Assembly: GCA_964627045.1 (NCBI GenBank)
Contig: CAZVIK010000101.1
Location: forward strand, 1 to 13,350
Origin: CAZVIK01 sp964627045
GTDB lineage: Bacteria; Acidobacteriota; Terriglobia; Bryobacterales; Bryobacteraceae
Direction: 5' to 3'
Length of the DNA: 13,350 nt
The position numbers were made by a program, and so were the translations under genes. The notes under the pieces are model-generated. The model was given only the letters and a program-made list of their open reading frames with translations, searched no databases and had not been told where the DNA came from. The stretch's first letter is position 1, and each line of letters begins with the position of its first letter. This document shows positions 7,068 to 13,350 of the stretch, piece by piece.

Positions 7068-8342
7068 TCAGACACCGTCGCCGAAAGCATAGACCAGATC
7101 GAGCCGGGGCAGGCCGCTGGCGCAAAGCGCTTCGCTCGCAGCGCGGTCCGGCTTCTGCGTGATGACGATGCAGTCCACGCCGGCCAGGAACGCCTCCAGG
7201 CTGGGCGTCATGAGCCGTTCGATGTGGGGGACGGCGGAAACCACATAGTTGCGGTTGCTGCCGTAGATCTCTCCGATACGGATGCGCGGATCGTACACCC
7301 GCAACGTCCGCCCTTTGCCGAGCAGCGATTCCAACAGGCTCACCACGGGGCTCTCGCGCAAGTCGTCGGTGTCTTCCTTGAAGGCGAGGCCGAAGACCCC
7401 GATCCGCAGGTCTCCCAAGTCCAGCACGCGGCGCACGGCGCGCTGAATCTGATTTTCGTTGGAGGGAAGCAGCGAGTCCAACAGCGGCAGCCTCAGGTCG
7501 GCGCGATTGGCCCGGTAGCAGAGCGCGCGAACGTCCTTCGGCAGGCAGGAGCCGCCGAAGGCGAAGCCGGGCCGCAGGTACGCTTTCGAGACGTTGAGCT
7601 TTTCGTCCCGGCACATGGTCTGCATGACCTCGACGGGCGGGACCTTCAACTCCGCCGCCAGCGCGCCGATCTCATTGGCGAAGGCCACCTTCAGCGCGTG
7701 AAACGCGTTGCAGGTGTATTTGATCATCTCCGCCGTGCGGAGCGCGACGTAGCACGGTTCCACCGGGAGGCCGGCGTATAGCCCGGCCACCTGTTCCATC
7801 GAGGCCCGGTCGTCGCCTCCCACGACCAGGAGCGACGGCTTGAGGAAATCCTCGATCGCCTGCCCCTCGCGAAGGAATTCGGGGTTGGAGACGACGCGCG
7901 CCAGCGGATGACGACCCAGCGCGGGCCAGACGACTTCCTCGGCGGTGCCGGGAAACACGGTGCTGCGAACGGCCACCGTCAGCGGGCGCTCCCTCGTTTT
8001 CAGGTGGGCGCCGACCTGCTCGGAGACGCGCCGGATGTAGCTGAGATCGAGATTCCCGTTCCTTTCGGAAGGAGTCCCCACGCACAGCAGCGCGAGATCC
8101 GAAACGGTCAGAGCGCGTTCGGCGTCCGTGGTGGCGGTCAGCCGGCCCGCTTTTTTCGCGGCGGCAACCATCTCCTCCAATCCGGGCTCGAAGAACGGGG
8201 CGCGGCCCTGTTCGACGCTGGCCACCTTCTGTTCGCTGGTATCCACACCGGTCACTCGGTGCCCGCGGCTGGCGAGGCACGCCGCGGTTACGCAGCCCAC
8301 GTAACCGAGGCCGAACACCGCCACGCTGCTTGGATTCGCCAT
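7068..8342 (-). CDS. Nucleotide-sugar 6-dehydrogenase, closest in sequence to GDP-mannose 6-dehydrogenase (AlgD)
   Basis: From ATG 8342 this is a 424-residue NAD-dependent, four-electron dehydrogenase that oxidises a nucleotide hexose to the uronic acid. It has a Rossmann site FGLGYVG (about 10-16) and VRSTVFPGT (about 125-133). Further on are EMIKYTCN with the catalytic-core Lys/Asn (about 205-212) and GFAFGGSCLPKDVRAL with the active-site Cys at about 266. The C-terminal domain has GLAFKEDTDDLRESPVV (about 318-334). EPGLEEM, GTPSERNGNLDLSYI and the EMIKYTCNAFHALKVAFANEIG stretch recall Pseudomonas AlgD more than UDP-glucose dehydrogenase, so GDP-mannuronate is my preferred product. UDP-glucuronate cannot be excluded. 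A GTG at 8369 would add nine residues; neither start has a well-spaced ribosome site, and ATG 8342 fits the family start. It lies 75 bases before the lyase gene. Confidence 0.92.
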   Translation of the reverse strand: MANPSSVAVFGLGYVGCVTAACLASRGHRVTGVDTSEQKVASVEQGRAPFFEPGLEEMVAAAKKAGRLTATTDAERALTVSDLALLCVGTPSERNGNLDLSYIRRVSEQVGAHLKTRERPLTVAVRSTVFPGTAEEVVWPALGRHPLARVVSNPEFLREGQAIEDFLKPSLLVVGGDDRASMEQVAGLYAGLPVEPCYVALRTAEMIKYTCNAFHALKVAFANEIGALAAELKVPPVEVMQTMCRDEKLNVSKAYLRPGFAFGGSCLPKDVRALCYRANRADLRLPLLDSLLPSNENQIQRAVRRVLDLGDLRIGVFGLAFKEDTDDLRESPVVSLLESLLGKGRTLRVYDPRIRIGEIYGSNRNYVVSAVPHIERLMTPSLEAFLAGVDCIVITQKPDRAASEALCASGLPRLDLVYAFGDGV

Positions 8343-8438
8343 ATCTGGGATATTCGTCTCCTGTTCCACAGTATTGCATTGACCTGGGACCGGGAGGCTC
8401 CGCCGGCGGGCCCACCCGGGCGCGGCCGGGCGGCGCCG

Positions 8439-10100
8439 TCAGCGGTGACGGCCGGCCGCGGGCAGGAACACATGGAATACCGAGCCGCGTCCCGGCTGGC
8501 TCTCGGCGCAGACGTGTCCGCCGCTTTGCGTCGCAATTCCGTGCACCGTGGGCAAGCCGAGACCGGTTCCTTTGCCAACATCCTTCGTGGTGAAGAACGG
8601 CTCGAAGAGATGCCTCCGCGTGCTCTCGTCCATCCCGGTTCCCGTGTCGCGCACCTCAAGGGCCACGAAGTCATGTGGCCGGAGCACGGCTCCGCAGTAC
8701 GGGCAAGTCGTGGCCAGGGGGTGGTTACGGGCGCGGATGGTGAGCGTCCCGCCATCGGGCATAGCGTCCCTCCCATTGGCGGCCAGGTTCATGACGACCT
8801 GTTCGACCTGGCGGCGGTCGGCGTAAATCGGGGCCAGCGACGGCGGCAGATCCACGGCGACGGAGACCCGCTCGCCGACCAGGCCTCGCAGCGTGCCCTC
8901 CAGTCCCGCCAGCACATCGGCCACCTCCAGTGGCTCCGGATGCAGCACCTGCCCGCGGCCGAAGGCGAGCAACTGGCGCACCAACCCAATGGCGCGGTCT
9001 CCCGCGCGAAGCACTTCCTCGAGCGGAGCGCGCAGCGGGTCGCCTTCGGGGAGCCGGTCCAGAGCGAGCATCGTGTAGCCGTTGATCACCGTGAGCAGGT
9101 TATTGAAATCGTGCGCCACGCCGCCGGCCAGCCGGCCCACGGTTTCCAGTTTCTGCACCTGCAAGAGCCGGGAGGCCAGCTCGGCTCGCTCGAACTCGGC
9201 TCGCTTTCGCGCCGAGACGTCCCTCTCGGTCCCCTGTACGCCCACTTGGCGGCCCTCTTCGTCGCGAAGCGGTCCCCAGGAGGCCTCCACCCACTTGGTC
9301 TCGCCCTGCTTGGTCACCATCCGGTACTCGACATTCTGGTAGGAGGCGCCTTGGAAGAGACGATCCCAGTAGCCCAGCATTCGTGCCCTGTCGTCCGCGT
9401 GGACCCAACAGATGAACTGTTCGCGCTTCAGTTCTTCGACCGTGTAACCGGTGAGCGCCTCAATCGCCGGGTTGACGTACAGGAGCCGCCGGTCCATGTC
9501 GTAGGCCATGACGGCTTCCTTCAGGTTGTCGGTGAGGATTCGGATCGCGCGGTCCGCCTCCTTTAACGCTTGCTCCTTGCGGCGAAGTTCGGACAGGTCC
9601 AGCACGGCGGACAGGAGGCGCCGCCGTCCCTCGATGCGGATAGGCTCGACGAAGTACAGAGCTTCAACGACACGGCCGCCAGCCGCCCGCATGGTGACGC
9701 TCACTCCGGAGATCCTGCCGTCCCGCAGCATGATGAGCCCGAGTTCCTTCCGGGTCTCCGGCGTGATCAAGTCCAATTCCACCTCGCTCCTACCTAGCAC
9801 TTGTCCGCGAGTGAATCCGAAGGTGGACTCAACGGCTCGATTGATATTGAGGATTATTCCGGTTTCGGGATCGGTGATCGCAACCGGGAGGGGAAAACTG
9901 TCGAATGCCGTCGCAAAGCGCTCCTCACTTTCCTGGAGCGCGGTTTCCGCAGCGATGGCGCGGACAACGTGACTCGATTCCTCGCAACATTCCGGAAATG
10001 CGCGAGCCGTGAATCCCGCCTCGCGGAGGAGGGCGAAGACCCGGTCCTTTCTTTCTGGATCCAGGTTCTCGATTGCCAGAATCAACGATTCGGTGTTCAA
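8439..10100 (-). CDS. Orphan PAS-PAS sensor histidine kinase
   Basis: This 553-residue protein has no membrane segment and is probably a cytoplasmic sensor. Residues 1-35 look like the beginning of a receiver domain. PAS1 covers about 58-170 and PAS2 about 185-297 (IEALTGYTVEEL, WVEASWGPLRD, GTERDVSARKRAE). The HisKA helix has H330 in GGVAHDFNNLL. The ATPase domain shows the N box NLAANGRDAM (438-447), G1 DTGTGM (485-490), F box FEPFF (499-503) and G2 GKGTGLGL (509-516). Between N and G1 boxes is TTCPYCGAVL (464-473), a CxxC pair unusual for this loop. No response regulator gene lies nearby. It is first in the minus-strand block, 96 bases before the dehydrogenase, so it may tune the EPS genes, but that rests on position. 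The start is uncertain: the TTG at 10100 lacks a ribosome site and the frame stays open upstream. Confidence 0.9.
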   Translation of the reverse strand: MNTESLILAIENLDPERKDRVFALLREAGFTARAFPECCEESSHVVRAIAAETALQESEERFATAFDSFPLPVAITDPETGIILNINRAVESTFGFTRGQVLGRSEVELDLITPETRKELGLIMLRDGRISGVSVTMRAAGGRVVEALYFVEPIRIEGRRRLLSAVLDLSELRRKEQALKEADRAIRILTDNLKEAVMAYDMDRRLLYVNPAIEALTGYTVEELKREQFICWVHADDRARMLGYWDRLFQGASYQNVEYRMVTKQGETKWVEASWGPLRDEEGRQVGVQGTERDVSARKRAEFERAELASRLLQVQKLETVGRLAGGVAHDFNNLLTVINGYTMLALDRLPEGDPLRAPLEEVLRAGDRAIGLVRQLLAFGRGQVLHPEPLEVADVLAGLEGTLRGLVGERVSVAVDLPPSLAPIYADRRQVEQVVMNLAANGRDAMPDGGTLTIRARNHPLATTCPYCGAVLRPHDFVALEVRDTGTGMDESTRRHLFEPFFTTKDVGKGTGLGLPTVHGIATQSGGHVCAESQPGRGSVFHVFLPAAGRHR

Positions 10101-10184
10101 AGTCGCAGCCGTTGGGGCCCGGACGCCTCGCCCGGCATCGGGATCGCCCGCTACTGAAGCGGCCGAGCCGAGAGCGCGGCGCAG

Positions 10185-10212
10185 GACCGTTCCCCAGTAT
10201 AGGGGAACGGTC
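10185..10212. promoter_or_regulatory. Perfect 11+11 bp inverted repeat, candidate operator
   Basis: The arm GACCGTTCCCC (10185-10195) and its exact complement GGGGAACGGTC (10202-10212) flank the six-base centre AGTATA. It lies about 85 bases upstream of the kinase start and about 310 bases upstream of the importer gene. No T-run follows on either strand, so an operator for a dimeric regulator fits better than a terminator. The regulator is unknown. Confidence 0.6.
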
Positions 10213-10333
10213 GCGATACGGGAAGCCCCTTGCGATTAATTACTTAGAGATTGTTAACCACACCTGGCCGGCGCGCGTTGTTCCCTTCGGGCGCCACCGC
10301 CGGCTCTTCCGGGCCTTAACTCAGGCGTGGCCA

Positions 10334-10350
10334 TTTGGCCGAATGCCAAA
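10334..10350. promoter_or_regulatory. TTTGGC / GCCAAA palindrome, possible operator
   Basis: Six-base perfect arms (10334-10339 and 10345-10350) flank the centre CGAAT. It lies about 115 bases upstream of the importer's candidate promoter. A repeat this short can occur by chance in 420 bases, so the support is modest. Confidence 0.25.
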
Positions 10351-10463
10351 CCGTGGAGCCCGAAACCCAGCTTCGATGTGACGCGCGGGCACGAGCGATA
10401 AACGCAATGGCTCACCCGGCGCGGCGTTTCATCGTGGACCGGCTTTCCGGCGGCCACCCCCGG

Positions 10464-10492
10464 TTGACCGCCCGCGCCCGCGCCATTACTGT
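10464..10492 (+). promoter_or_regulatory. Candidate sigma-70 promoter of the sugar importer
   Basis: TTGACC (10464-10469, five of six consensus bases) and TACTGT (10487-10492, three of six) are 17 bases apart. Transcription would begin near 10499, about 23 bases before the ATG at 10522, leaving just room for the ribosome site at 10510-10515. The -10 is poor, which suits a regulated promoter. Confidence 0.4.
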
Positions 10493-10509
10493 TGATAGAG
10501 GTACTTCGC

Positions 10510-10515
10510 GGGAGA
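10510..10515 (+). promoter_or_regulatory. Ribosome binding site of the substrate-binding protein gene
   Basis: GGGAGA lies six bases before the ATG at 10522. It selects this start over the in-frame ATG at 10492, which would put ten extra residues in front of an otherwise normal lipoprotein signal. Confidence 0.7.
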
Positions 10516-10521
10516 ACTCCG

Positions 10522-11490
10522 ATGACGCGCAGGCGGTGGGTGTCGACGGTTGCCGTAATCGCGGGCTTGGCGGCGGCCGGCTCGTGCCGGAAGAAGGAAC
10601 GTCCGGTGATCGCCGTGGTCCCCAAGGGCCAAGCGCACGTTTTCTGGCAGGCGGTGCACGCGGGCGCGGTGGCGGCGGGACAGAAACTGGACGTCGACAT
10701 CCTCTGGAACGGCCCGGCCTCGGAAATCGACTTCAGCCGCCAGATCGGCATCGCCGACGACTTTCTCAACCGGCGCGTCGATGGGATGGTACTGGCCCCT
10801 GCGCACGGCGAATCGCTGGTCCCGGTGGTCGAACGCGCGGCGCGCGAGAAGATCCCCGTGGTCATCATCGACTCGGGAATTCAAACCGATCAATACCTGG
10901 CCTACGTTTCCACCGACAACTATAGGGGCGGGGCGGTGGCGGCCGAGCGCATGATCGAGATCCTTCCCAAGGGAGGGAAAGCCGCCGTGATGGCGACCAT
11001 TCCGGGTAGCGTCTCCACCGGTGAACGCGAGAAAGGCTTCCAGGAGACCCTGGCGCAGAAGGCCAAGCATATCAAGATCGTCGCGCTCCAATACGGGATG
11101 TCGGACCGCGCCAAGAGCCTGGCCGTAGCCGAGGACATGCTCACCGCCAACCCGGACCTCGCCGCCATCTTTTGCAGCAACGAATCCGGCACCATCGGCG
11201 CAGTGCAGGGCGCCAAGTCCAAGGGCGTGGCCGGGAAGTTGAAGATCATCGGCTTCGATTCTTCTCCCACCGTGATCGAGGACCTGCAAGCCGGGCTGAT
11301 CGATTCGCTGGTGGTGCAGAACCCGTTCCGTATGGGTTACCTCGGCGTGGAAAGCGTGGTAGGCCAGCTTCGCGGTGTGCCGCCCGCGCGCCGCATCGAT
11401 ACGGGCGCCACCCTGGTCACCGCCGTGAATCTTCCGGAACCGGCGATTCAGGAACTGCTCCGGCCTCCGATCGAGAAGTACCTGAAATGA
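10522..11490 (+). CDS. Sugar ABC transporter substrate-binding lipoprotein (ribose/xylose-type, Peripla_BP_4)
   Basis: This 322-residue protein should bind a sugar outside the inner membrane and deliver it to the CUT2-type transporter encoded next. Residues 1-22 form a lipoprotein signal: basic MTRRRW, a hydrophobic run, then AGSC with the lipidated Cys at about 22. The rest is the two-lobe periplasmic-binding fold shared with LacI-type regulators: VIAVVPKGQAHVFWQAVHAG near 29-48, GMVLAPAHGESLVPVVERAA near 87-106, VVIIDSGI, YVSTDNYRGG and IIGFDSSPTVIEDLQAG near the C-terminus. There is no helix-turn-helix, so it is not a regulator. The last codons overlap the ATPase start as ATGA. The substrate is not recognisable; ribose, xylose, rhamnose or a sugar released from EPS are all possible. 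Confidence 0.92.
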   Translation: MTRRRWVSTVAVIAGLAAAGSCRKKERPVIAVVPKGQAHVFWQAVHAGAVAAGQKLDVDILWNGPASEIDFSRQIGIADDFLNRRVDGMVLAPAHGESLVPVVERAAREKIPVVIIDSGIQTDQYLAYVSTDNYRGGAVAAERMIEILPKGGKAAVMATIPGSVSTGEREKGFQETLAQKAKHIKIVALQYGMSDRAKSLAVAEDMLTANPDLAAIFCSNESGTIGAVQGAKSKGVAGKLKIIGFDSSPTVIEDLQAGLIDSLVVQNPFRMGYLGVESVVGQLRGVPPARRIDTGATLVTAVNLPEPAIQELLRPPIEKYLK

Positions 11491-13007
11491 TCCCGCCGGA
11501 AAGCCCCGACTCGGGCGGGCGGCCGCTGCTGGAGATGTCCGGCATTTCGAAGTCCTTCGCCGGAAACCAGGTGCTGTCAGGCGTCGATCTGGCGCTCTAC
11601 GCTCACGAAGTCCACGCCCTGGTCGGCGAAAACGGCGCGGGCAAGTCCACGCTGATGAAGATTCTCAACGGGGTGCATCCGAGCGATGCCGGCACGATCC
11701 GGCTCGACGGCGACCAACTCCGCATTGCCAGCCCGCACGACGCCCGGCGCCTGGGGCTGGGCATGATCTTCCAGGAGCACACCCTGGCGGATCATCTTAC
11801 GGTAGCCGAGAATATCTTCCTTGGACGCGAGCCGTCGCGCGGTTTCGGCCTTCTGAACGGACGCCGATTGCGCGACCAGGCGCGCCGCCTGCTGGAAGAG
11901 TACGGCCTGCCGCTCGACGCCGGCCGCCGCGTCTCCACGCTCTCGCGCGGGGGGAAACAACTGGTCGAAATCGCACGGGCGCTGGCCGCCGCCTCCAGGG
12001 TCGTCGTGATGGACGAACCCACGGCCGTTCTATCGCACGGGGAGGCCGAGCAACTCTTCGGCATCATCGCCGGGCTGAAGGCGCGCGGCCTGGCCGTCGT
12101 TTACATCTCGCACCGTATGGAGGAACTGGGCCGGATTGCCGATCGCATCTCCATCCTGCGCGACGGGCGGCTCGTGTTCACGGGCCCCTACGCTTCGATC
12201 GACGCGGCCGGCATCGTCCGTCACATGGTGGGCCGCGAGATCACCGAACTGTATCCGGCGCTGCCGGCGCCGTCGGGCGAAGTCGTCCTGGAGGCGCGGG
12301 GGCTGGGCGATGGCCGCCAGTACCGCAACGTCTCGTTCCAGCTTCACCGGGGCGAAATTCTGGGCCTCGCGGGACTGGTGGGCGCGGGCCGCTCTGCGCT
12401 GGCGCGCGGAATCTTCGGTCTGGAGCCGCCCACCGAGGGCGAATTGCGCGTGCGCTCGCTCCCCTCCCGGTTCACCCGCAGCGGACAGGCCATCGCCGCT
12501 GGTCTGGCGTATCTGAGCGAGGATCGCAAGGGCAACGGCGTGTTTCCGCACCTTTCGGTGAGCCACAACACGTCGATGGCATCGCTGGAAAAAGTGTCGC
12601 TTGGCCCAGTGCTCCGGCTGGGCGAGGAGGGCCGCTGTTCGCGCGCCCTCATGCAGCGGCTTTCGATCCGCGCCGCCTCCGAACGCGCCCCGGCGGGCCG
12701 CCTCTCGGGCGGCAATCAGCAGAAGATGCTGCTGGCGCGCTGGCTGTTTGCCGGTTCCGGCATCCTACTGGTGGATGAACCCACGCAGGGCGTCGATCTC
12801 GGCACGCGCGCGGAGATTTACCGCCTGCTCGGCGGCCTGCTGGCCGGCGGCGCGGCCGTGTTGATGATCTCCTCGGATCTTCCGGAACTGCTGGGCATGA
12901 GCCACCGCATCCTGGTGATGCGGCGTGGCGAGGTGGCGGCGGAACTGGACGCCCGCCGCACCAACCAGGAAGAAGTCATGCGGTACGCCGCGCTGGACCG
13001 TACATGA
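11487..13007 (+). CDS. Two-domain sugar ABC transporter ATPase (RbsA/XylG/MglA family)
   Basis: This 506-residue protein carries two fused ATPase halves, the usual form for CUT2 sugar importers (about 500 residues), and powers import at the inner face of the membrane. The first half has Walker A GENGAGKST (47-55), Q96, signature LSRGGKQ (152-158), Walker B VVVMDEPTA (172-180) and switch His209 in ISHRMEE. The second half has a degenerate Walker A VGAGRS (298-303, Arg for Lys), a good signature LSGGNQQK (406-413), Walker B ILLVDEPT (426-433) and SSD in place of the switch His. That asymmetry is normal in this family and implies one fully active ATP site. The ATG at 11487 overlaps the previous stop as ATGA. 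The frame is open upstream to 11172, but that part overlaps the binding-protein gene and lacks domain sequence. Confidence 0.95.
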   Translation: MIPPESPDSGGRPLLEMSGISKSFAGNQVLSGVDLALYAHEVHALVGENGAGKSTLMKILNGVHPSDAGTIRLDGDQLRIASPHDARRLGLGMIFQEHTLADHLTVAENIFLGREPSRGFGLLNGRRLRDQARRLLEEYGLPLDAGRRVSTLSRGGKQLVEIARALAAASRVVVMDEPTAVLSHGEAEQLFGIIAGLKARGLAVVYISHRMEELGRIADRISILRDGRLVFTGPYASIDAAGIVRHMVGREITELYPALPAPSGEVVLEARGLGDGRQYRNVSFQLHRGEILGLAGLVGAGRSALARGIFGLEPPTEGELRVRSLPSRFTRSGQAIAAGLAYLSEDRKGNGVFPHLSVSHNTSMASLEKVSLGPVLRLGEEGRCSRALMQRLSIRAASERAPAGRLSGGNQQKMLLARWLFAGSGILLVDEPTQGVDLGTRAEIYRLLGGLLAGGAAVLMISSDLPELLGMSHRILVMRRGEVAAELDARRTNQEEVMRYAALDRT

Positions 13008-13350
13008 AAGCCCTACTCAACAGGTTTCTGCCGTTTGCGAGCCTCATCGTCCTCTTTGTGTTTCTCTCGATCGCCTCGCCGCACTTTCTGAGCGCGGGCA
13101 ATCTGTCGTCGGTGGTGCGCCAGACGGCGGTGATCACGATCATCGCCGCCGGGATGACCGTGGTGATCGCTTCGGGCGGCATCGACCTGTCGGTCGGCTC
13201 CATCGTCGGACTGGCCGGCGTATGCGGCGCGATGACGATCGCCGCCAACCACTCGGCCGCCGCCGCGCTGGCCGTGGCGGCGCTGGCGGGCCTGGCTTGC
13301 GGCCTGTTCAACGGCGCTGCCACCACCTTCCTCCGGATCCCTCCGTTCAT
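13004..13350 (+). CDS. Sugar ABC transporter permease (RbsC family), partial
   Basis: The gene begins with ATG at 13004, overlapping the ATPase stop as ATGA, and runs off the window end after 115 complete codons. It is an integral membrane permease of the BPD_transp_2 type, partner of the two genes before it. Hydrophobic helices cover about residues 8-25, 40-58, 62-82 and 84-103. The family signature GGIDLSVGS lies at about 58-66, and GLFNG...LRIPPF at about 100-115, both typical of RbsC-like proteins. No ribosome site precedes the ATG, so translation is probably coupled to the ATPase. Only about a third of the usual 320 or so residues is present. Confidence 0.93.
   Translation, partial: MKALLNRFLPFASLIVLFVFLSIASPHFLSAGNLSSVVRQTAVITIIAAGMTVVIASGGIDLSVGSIVGLAGVCGAMTIAANHSAAAALAVAALAGLACGLFNGAATTFLRIPPF

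Larger units (their letters stand above)
10101..10521. promoter_or_regulatory. Divergent intergenic control region between the histidine kinase and the sugar importer
   Basis: About 420 bases with no convincing gene separate the two diverging blocks. They contain a perfect 11+11 bp inverted repeat (10185-10212), an AT-rich patch with TTAATTA and TTGTTAAC (about 10230-10260), a TTTGGC-CGAAT-GCCAAA palindrome (10334-10350) and a sigma-70-like promoter (10464-10492). The open frame upstream of the kinase TTG reaches into the first 100 bases, so the true edge on that side is not certain. Confidence 0.5.

Noticed and set aside
8370..8438. GC-rich palindromic sequence between the histidine kinase and the dehydrogenase as a terminator
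   Set aside because: Several short GC stems are possible but none is dominant and no U-run follows; such stems are expected in DNA this GC-rich.
7908..9566. 552-codon plus-strand open frame opposite the dehydrogenase and histidine kinase
   Set aside because: The minus strand carries complete family motifs for both genes; this frame has none.
10230..10260. AT-rich patch as a promoter for the histidine kinase or importer
   Set aside because: Contains TTAACA- and TAATTA-like boxes, but no pair with proper spacing on either strand.
11172..11486. N-terminal extension of the ABC ATPase
   Set aside because: It overlaps the substrate-binding protein gene in another frame; the ATPase domain starts right after ATG 11487, which overlaps the stop as ATGA.
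12976..13350. Minus-strand 124-codon open frame at the right edge
   Set aside because: Shadow of the RbsC-type permease, which has clear helices and the GGIDLSVGS motif on the plus strand.
1..13350. CRISPR arrays, insertion sequences, tRNA or rRNA genes, phage genes
   Set aside because: No spaced direct repeats, transposase motifs, terminal inverted repeats or RNA gene signatures were seen.

Overview
The window is high-GC DNA read in two divergent blocks. The gene families (a split Wzz/BY-kinase pair, a short Wza-like exporter, and a periplasmic lipoprotein sugar importer) point to a didermal (Gram-negative type) bacterium. The kinase N-terminus beginning MSRVYDALRR, the unlinked kinase and chain-length protein, and the base composition look to me like Acidobacteriota (Bryobacter/Solibacter-like). 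That placement is inference only; no marker gene or rRNA is present.

Block 1 (1..10100, all minus strand) is an exopolysaccharide (EPS) synthesis and export locus. In transcription order: an orphan PAS-PAS histidine kinase (8439..10100); a GDP-mannose/UDP-glucose 6-dehydrogenase most like AlgD (7068..8342); a heparinase II/III-type polysaccharide lyase (5157..6992); a GT4 glycosyltransferase starting at a TTG that overlaps the lyase stop (4006..5160); a gene-free gap of about 309 bases with a stem-loop, a G9 tract and a candidate promoter; a short secreted Wza-like export protein (3049..3696); a Wzz/GNVR chain-length protein (1347..3014); a CpsD/CapB-type tyrosine kinase with a tyrosine-rich tail (480..1331); and an unrecognised multi-pass membrane protein that runs off the left edge (1..417). 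Together these would make a uronic-acid nucleotide sugar, transfer sugars, control chain length by tyrosine phosphorylation and export the polymer. The lyase would trim or turn over a uronate-containing chain. No Wzx flippase or Wzy polymerase is visible, so the locus must continue outside the window.

Block 2 (10522..13350, plus strand) is a carbohydrate ABC import operon of the ribose/xylose (CUT2) type: a lipoprotein substrate-binding protein, a two-domain ATPase and the first third of a permease, joined by ATGA stop/start overlaps. Its substrate cannot be read from sequence.

Between the blocks is a divergent control region of about 420 bases (10101..10521). It holds a perfect 11+11 bp inverted repeat, an AT-rich patch, a second smaller palindrome and a plausible sigma-70 promoter in front of the importer. 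I saw no mobile element, CRISPR array, tRNA or rRNA. The most interesting points are the lyase-plus-dehydrogenase EPS module, the CPYCG insertion in the kinase ATPase domain, the long inverted repeat, and the tyrosine-rich tails on both chain-length control proteins.
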